A stretch of 64,000 nt of DNA from Filobacillus milosensis. GTDB lineage: Bacteria; Bacillota; Bacilli; Bacillales; Alkalibacillaceae. Below, piece by piece: positions 60,515-64,000 of this stretch (its first letter is position 1; every line of letters begins with the position of its first letter). The position numbers and the translations under genes were made by a program. The DNA is taken from assembly GCF_004402015.1 (NCBI RefSeq), contig NZ_SOPW01000007.1:62001-126000 (forward strand), read 5' to 3'. The notes under the pieces were generated by a model. The model made no database searches and had not been told where the DNA came from. It saw only the letters and a program-made list of their open reading frames with translations.

Positions 60515-60584
60515 TCAATAGATTTTTGAAAAAGGCCAATAGATTCCAGAAATAGACGGATAGGCGTTTACAAAGGACCAATAG
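60515..60584. repeat. Phased array: CCAATAG cores every 21 bp
   Basis: TCAATAG at 60515, CCAATAG at 60536, CGGATAG at 60557 and CCAATAG at 60578: exact 21-bp steps. It fills the gap between ykoC and the facing methyltransferase gene, before a shared terminator. Confidence 0.88.
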
Positions 60585-60586
60585 AA

Positions 60587-60612
60587 AGCTCTCACGTCAC
60601 CACGTGAGAGCT
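60587..60612 (-). terminator. Terminator between ykoC and the methyltransferase gene
   Basis: AGCTCTCACGT pairs perfectly with ACGTGAGAGCT around CACC; the T-run is weak on both sides. It serves the minus-strand gene ending at 60617. Confidence 0.75.
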
Positions 60613-60616
60613 AATC

Positions 60617-61243
60617 TTATATTTTTTCTGCAAGTACTGCCCAATGATAAGGACCAGTTTGAAACCAACGAACGTTTTCAAACCCTGTGTCTCTTAACAT
60701 AACATCCAATTCACTGATAATTGGGTAATCCTCTGTGGGATCCCAATATTCTCCGATTGCCTTTTTCCCGTCATCCATTGCTTGTTGAGAAGCAAACATA
60801 ATATCCAACATAAAAAGTTTTCCGTTCTTTTCTAACAAATCAAACGACACGTTCAATGCATTTAATCTCTCATTCGGCAAAACCTCATGAAAGCAAAAAC
60901 TAGATACAATGTAATCAAAAGACGTATCAACATTAGGTTCATTAAACGTTCCAACCTCTAGTCGATATTCATGGTGTTTGTTCTGACATTCATCAATCAT
61001 CTTCTCAGAGAGGTCAACGCCCCACACTTTAGTGTCTTCTCTGCTCAAAAGAGAAGCAAATGCTCCTGTACCGATTCCGATATCTAGTAATTTAGCGTTC
61101 TCTTTAATAGTTAATAACTCTTTTGATAAAGCTAGACTTGCTTCATAGCCTAGTAGTGGCCCCGATGCATTTTCTAAATCCCTATCGTAAGTTTGAGCCC
61201 ATTCATTAAATAAATTTTTCGTTTCCTTTGTCGATCTGTTCAA
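60617..61243 (-). CDS. Class I SAM-dependent methyltransferase
   Basis: The 208-aa protein has motif I LLDIGIGTGAFASLL and the post-I acidic residue in VWGVDLSEKMI, then FDYIVSSFCFHEV. Substrate unknown. TTG 61243 is chosen because GGAGG lies eight bases upstream; a TTG at 61258 lies inside it. The 250 bp upstream (61244-61494) hold only A/T-rich sequence and the next terminator. Confidence 0.85.
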   Translation of the reverse strand: MNRSTKETKNLFNEWAQTYDRDLENASGPLLGYEASLALSKELLTIKENAKLLDIGIGTGAFASLLSREDTKVWGVDLSEKMIDECQNKHHEYRLEVGTFNEPNVDTSFDYIVSSFCFHEVLPNERLNALNVSFDLLEKNGKLFMLDIMFASQQAMDDGKKAIGEYWDPTEDYPIISELDVMLRDTGFENVRWFQTGPYHWAVLAEKI

Positions 61244-61481
61244 ATTGTATTCCTCCAATAATTTGGTTGTTAGATGTTATTTGCTTTCTTACCTGTTTCA
61301 TCATGACCACTCCTTGTTTATTAGTTTAAGGCTATTTTATTTGAAAATTTAACCAATTACAATCAAAAAAAAGAACAACGTTTTCCGGACACTTCAAATT
61401 AAAAACAAGGTTTTAAACACTGCAAACCCATAAAAAATACCACATTACTATGTCCTATGGCTGAATTTTTGTACTTTATAA

Positions 61482-61511
61482 AAAATCACCCAAGCTAAAG
61501 CTCAGGTGATT
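61482..61511 (-). terminator. Terminator of the threonine dehydratase unit
   Basis: AAATCACC pairs with GGTGATTT, with inner AGCT/AGCT; T-run on the minus strand. It overlaps the end of the gene at 61495. Confidence 0.85.
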
Positions 61512-61860
61512 TATTAGTAATAGTCCCTTGGTGAAAAAACATCTGCCATTGTCCATTGTTTAGTTTCCATATTGAACTACGTAATGAATGGCGGTTGTTA
61601 TGTTTATCGAAAACACGAAAAGTTACCAACGCAACTCCCTCTCCCAATTTTTCCATATGAAAGTCTGACATGACATACTCCCAACTTCGTTGATGTATGC
61701 CTGTTTCATCAAAAGTATCAAGCTGATCTTGTTTATTGAAAACTCTACCAGAACTACCAAACTCTAAAAAGTCATCAGCTAATAATTGTTCAAAGTCCTT
61801 CTTTCTTTTTAGTAGAAGTGTTTCCTCAAGCTCTTTTAAATGAACAGATAAATCTTCCAT
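61495..61860 (-). CDS. DUF4440/NTF2-like small protein (121 aa)
   Basis: A SnoaL/NTF2-like fold: LKELEETLLLKRKKDFEQLLADDFLEFGSSGRVFNK.. to WKLNNGQWQMFFHQGTIT. Cystatin-like beta cone with unknown ligand. Its ATG shares bases with the dehydratase stop (TAATG), so translation is coupled. Confidence 0.83.
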   Translation of the reverse strand: MEDLSVHLKELEETLLLKRKKDFEQLLADDFLEFGSSGRVFNKQDQLDTFDETGIHQRSWEYVMSDFHMEKLGEGVALVTFRVFDKHNNRHSLRSSIWKLNNGQWQMFFHQGTITNKSPEL

Positions 61861-62831
61861 TACGATCCCCCTTCTGTTTTTACGAGTGTTTGACCGAGCT
61901 TGCCCAGGTCAACATTTCCGCCAGATAGTACACAGACAACTTTTTCATCTGCTACATGTACTTTACCAAACATGGCAGCAGCGACTGTTGTAGCACTCGA
62001 TGGCTCAACCATTTGTTTCATACGTTCCATAACAAAGCTCATCGCATAACGTATTTCATCTTCATTCACTAACACTAATTCGTCCATGTACTTTTGCAAA
62101 ATAGGAAAGGTCAAATCACCTGGTTGAGTCGTTCTAAGTCCATCTGCAATTGTTTGATCTGTACCATCTACTGCAGTAATTTTTCCGCGATCTAAAGATA
62201 CAGCTGTATCATTCCCGGCTTCAGGTTCAACACCAATCACACGGATATCAGGATTCTTTTCTTTAATCACAGTTAAAATTCCTGCGCTCAGTCCTCCTCC
62301 ACCAACTGGGACAATAATGGTATCTACATCGTCTATTTGCTCTAAAATTTCCAGGCCTACTGTTCCCTGACCGGCTATGATATGTGGATGATCATAAGGT
62401 GGAATGTATACCCCATCCAATTCATCAGCTAATTCTTTCGCACGAGGGATGCGTTCAGCAGACGTTGTTCCATAAAATTCCACTAAACCACGATATTCTT
62501 TTATGGCATTCACTTTGCTAGTAGTGGCATCAGTAGGAACAACGATTTTAGCTGGTACCTCTAGTTGATTCGCTATATATGCAACGGCTTGACCATGATT
62601 ACCTGAAGAAGCAGCAGTCACAAACTTTGCCCCTTCATCATCTTTAGCTTGAATGACTCGGTTAGTCGCCCCTCTTATCTTAAATGAACCTGTTTTCTGC
62701 AGGTGCTCAGATTTTAAAAATATTTGTGCCCCAACTCTCTCTGATAATTGGTGTGACTTCATCATCGGGGTCACTTTGACCGTACTTGATATTCTTGTTC
62801 GAGCTCTTAATATATCTTCTAATTGGACCAT
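61860..62831 (-). CDS. Threonine/serine ammonia-lyase (TdcB/IlvA-like, short)
   Basis: PLP enzyme converting L-Thr to 2-oxobutyrate (or L-Ser to pyruvate) and ammonia. The 323-aa protein has the PLP Lys51 in KTGSFKIRGATNR, the phosphate loop VPVGGGGLSAG and SSGNHGQAVAY. It lacks the C-terminal ACT regulatory domain of IlvA, so it is the catabolic type. It makes the enamine that RidA (22685) detoxifies. ATG after CTGGAGGAGTGTTAAGGT. Confidence 0.93.
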   Translation of the reverse strand: MVQLEDILRARTRISSTVKVTPMMKSHQLSERVGAQIFLKSEHLQKTGSFKIRGATNRVIQAKDDEGAKFVTAASSGNHGQAVAYIANQLEVPAKIVVPTDATTSKVNAIKEYRGLVEFYGTTSAERIPRAKELADELDGVYIPPYDHPHIIAGQGTVGLEILEQIDDVDTIIVPVGGGGLSAGILTVIKEKNPDIRVIGVEPEAGNDTAVSLDRGKITAVDGTDQTIADGLRTTQPGDLTFPILQKYMDELVLVNEDEIRYAMSFVMERMKQMVEPSSATTVAAAMFGKVHVADEKVVCVLSGGNVDLGKLGQTLVKTEGGS

Positions 62832-63018
62832 ACCTTAACACTCCTCCAGAAAGGTTAATTATTCTACAGTTTCCCTTTTTGAAGAATTTATGTCAACTCA
62901 TCAACAAATCTGTGAGGATTTTCTCACAAAAGAGTAAACATCGTTAAAAAGTGGTATATCAAGAATATATAATAATGTTGAATTTAATGACTGTTATTAA
63001 TAAATAGGAGTGTTTCGC

Positions 63019-63963
63019 ATGTCATCTAATAAAACCCTGATCACTCTCACTCTATTATTCTCTTTATCTATCATAACGGGTTGTAGTGAGCTTCGTGTAT
63101 TAGAACCCAAAGGACCCGTAGGCGAAGATCAAAAGGAACTTATTATTTACTCCCTCTGGTTTATGTTAGGGATTGTCGTTGTGGTCTTTGGACTTTTTGG
63201 TTATATGGTCTTTAAATATAGAGATCGTCCTGGGCGTGGCAACAAGGATTATGAACCCGAACAGGATGGTAATCTTAAAGTGGAAATCATATGGACGATT
63301 ATACCCTTAATTATTGTGACATTATTATCAATTCCAACCGTTGACACCTTGTTTGATTTAGAAAAACCTCCACAATCAGCTAATGAAGAAGAGCCGCTTG
63401 TGGTATATGCGACATCTGCAGATTGGAAATGGTTTTTCAGTTATCCGGAACAAGGGATCGAAACTGTTAATTACTTACACATCCCGACTGAGCGACCAAT
63501 TGAATTCCGCTTATCTTCAGCGGATTCCATGGCAGCACTGTGGATACCAGCTCTAGGTGGTCAAAAATACAATATGGCGGGGATGCAAACAATTCTATAC
63601 TTACAGGCAGATGAAGAAGGCGTTTATGATGGGCGAAACTCCAATTTTAATGGAGAAGGATTTTCTCTACAGACCTTCCAAGTTCATGCCGAGGAAGATA
63701 CTGCTTTTAAGGAGTGGGTCAACAAAATTAAAAATGAGAAGCCTGAATTAACTCAAGACCAATATAATGAATTGTTAAAACCTAGCATTATTGGAGAAAT
63801 GGCTTTTTCAAATACTCACCTGGAATGGGTGGATCATGGAACAATGATGGGAAGTGATTACTCCATTAAACGACATCAAAATGCATATGAAAAAAAGCTT
63901 CACTTAAAAAGCTTAGATAAAGCAGACGCAGAGGAAGAAGGTGATGCAGATGAAGCTCAGTGA
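63019..63963 (+). CDS. qoxA: Cytochrome aa3 quinol oxidase subunit II (QoxA)
   Basis: A lipobox (ITGCS) lipid anchor, two spans (about residues 40-62 and 84-105) and a cupredoxin-like outer domain with TSADWKWFFSYPEQGIETVNYLHIPTERP and SADSMAALWIPALGGQKYNMAGMQT. The Cu-A Cys pair is missing, as expected for quinol rather than cytochrome c oxidases. The tail is acidic. ATG 63019 after ATAGGAGTGTTTCGC. First gene of the qox operon. Confidence 0.93.
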   Translation: MSSNKTLITLTLLFSLSIITGCSELRVLEPKGPVGEDQKELIIYSLWFMLGIVVVVFGLFGYMVFKYRDRPGRGNKDYEPEQDGNLKVEIIWTIIPLIIVTLLSIPTVDTLFDLEKPPQSANEEEPLVVYATSADWKWFFSYPEQGIETVNYLHIPTERPIEFRLSSADSMAALWIPALGGQKYNMAGMQTILYLQADEEGVYDGRNSNFNGEGFSLQTFQVHAEEDTAFKEWVNKIKNEKPELTQDQYNELLKPSIIGEMAFSNTHLEWVDHGTMMGSDYSIKRHQNAYEKKLHLKSLDKADAEEEGDADEAQ

Positions 63964-64000
63964 ATTCTTCGTAACAGGTGAACCATTAATTTATGCAGGT
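63950..64000 (+). CDS. qoxB: Quinol oxidase subunit I (QoxB), 5' end only
   Basis: The first 17 codons (MKLSEFFVTGEPLIYAG) match the N terminus of QoxB (WDEFFVTGDPLIYG type). It starts inside the end of qoxA with AAGGTGATGCAG as ribosome site, and runs off the window edge. Confidence 0.88.
   Translation, partial: MKLSEFFVTGEPLIYAG

Noticed and set aside
61345-61440. ACTTCAAA/ACTGCAAA near-repeats
   Set aside because: Spacing is 28 bp and only two copies; no phase.

Overview
The window is chromosomal DNA of a low-GC Gram-positive bacterium of the family Bacillaceae. The signs are Bacillus-type ribosome binding sites (AAAGGAGG, GAGGTGA) before almost every gene, frequent TTG and GTG starts, lipobox lipoproteins, and Bacillus-type gene sets: a TPP-riboswitch ykoFEDC operon, csoR/copA/copZ, qoxA/qoxB, an AsnO-type asparagine synthase and a YfhD-like small protein. 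Very acidic secreted proteins and a BCCT betaine transporter hint at salt tolerance, but that is inference. No rRNA, tRNA, prophage or CRISPR was seen.

Layout. 0-10 kb: the end of an ABC exporter, an RsiV-like surface protein, glycerate kinase, OpuD-type betaine transporter, a polar amino-acid ABC operon and an SsuABC/NMT1-type ABC operon. 10-20 kb: acidic lipoprotein, DUF218 protein, asparagine synthase, CDF metal exporter, then a divergent Fur-boxed pair made of a ferredoxin-NADP reductase and a four-gene siderophore ABC operon. 20-33 kb: TVP38-like membrane protein, acyl-CoA synthetase, RidA, PerR-boxed catalase, a coiled-coil protein, a CBS/DUF21 protein, two DinB-like proteins, a TRIC-like channel, an Aquifex-type aconitase and a small hydrophobic peptide behind a perfect SOS box. 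33-43 kb: VOC, GNAT and NUDIX genes (two frameshifted), a LOG-family protein behind paired operators, remnants of an ECF sigma/anti-sigma pair, and a redoxin gene with an in-frame UGA at its active site. 43-48 kb is an accessory stretch with small unknown genes, a secreted protein, a DUF3883 protein and a 75-bp direct repeat. 48-56 kb: copper resistance (copA, csoR, a reductase-CopZ fusion, a divergent membrane protein, shared CsoR-like boxes), then a type I toxin-antitoxin locus and acidic secreted proteins. 56-64 kb: TPP riboswitch with ykoFEDC, methyltransferase, threonine dehydratase and the start of the qox operon.

Most unusual features. Six intergenic regions carry arrays of a short GC-containing core repeated every 20-21 bp, two turns of B-DNA. 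The core differs between loci (TTCCCCATA at two loci; TCCGGA, TGCCTA, CCGCTA and CCAATAG at one each) but the period does not. Also notable are the candidate selenocysteine redoxin at 39.4 kb, the unannotated type I toxin/antisense RNA pair at 53.8-54.05 kb, the SOS-controlled 34-aa peptide at 32.9 kb, and several single-base homopolymer frameshifts that may be real decay or assembly error.
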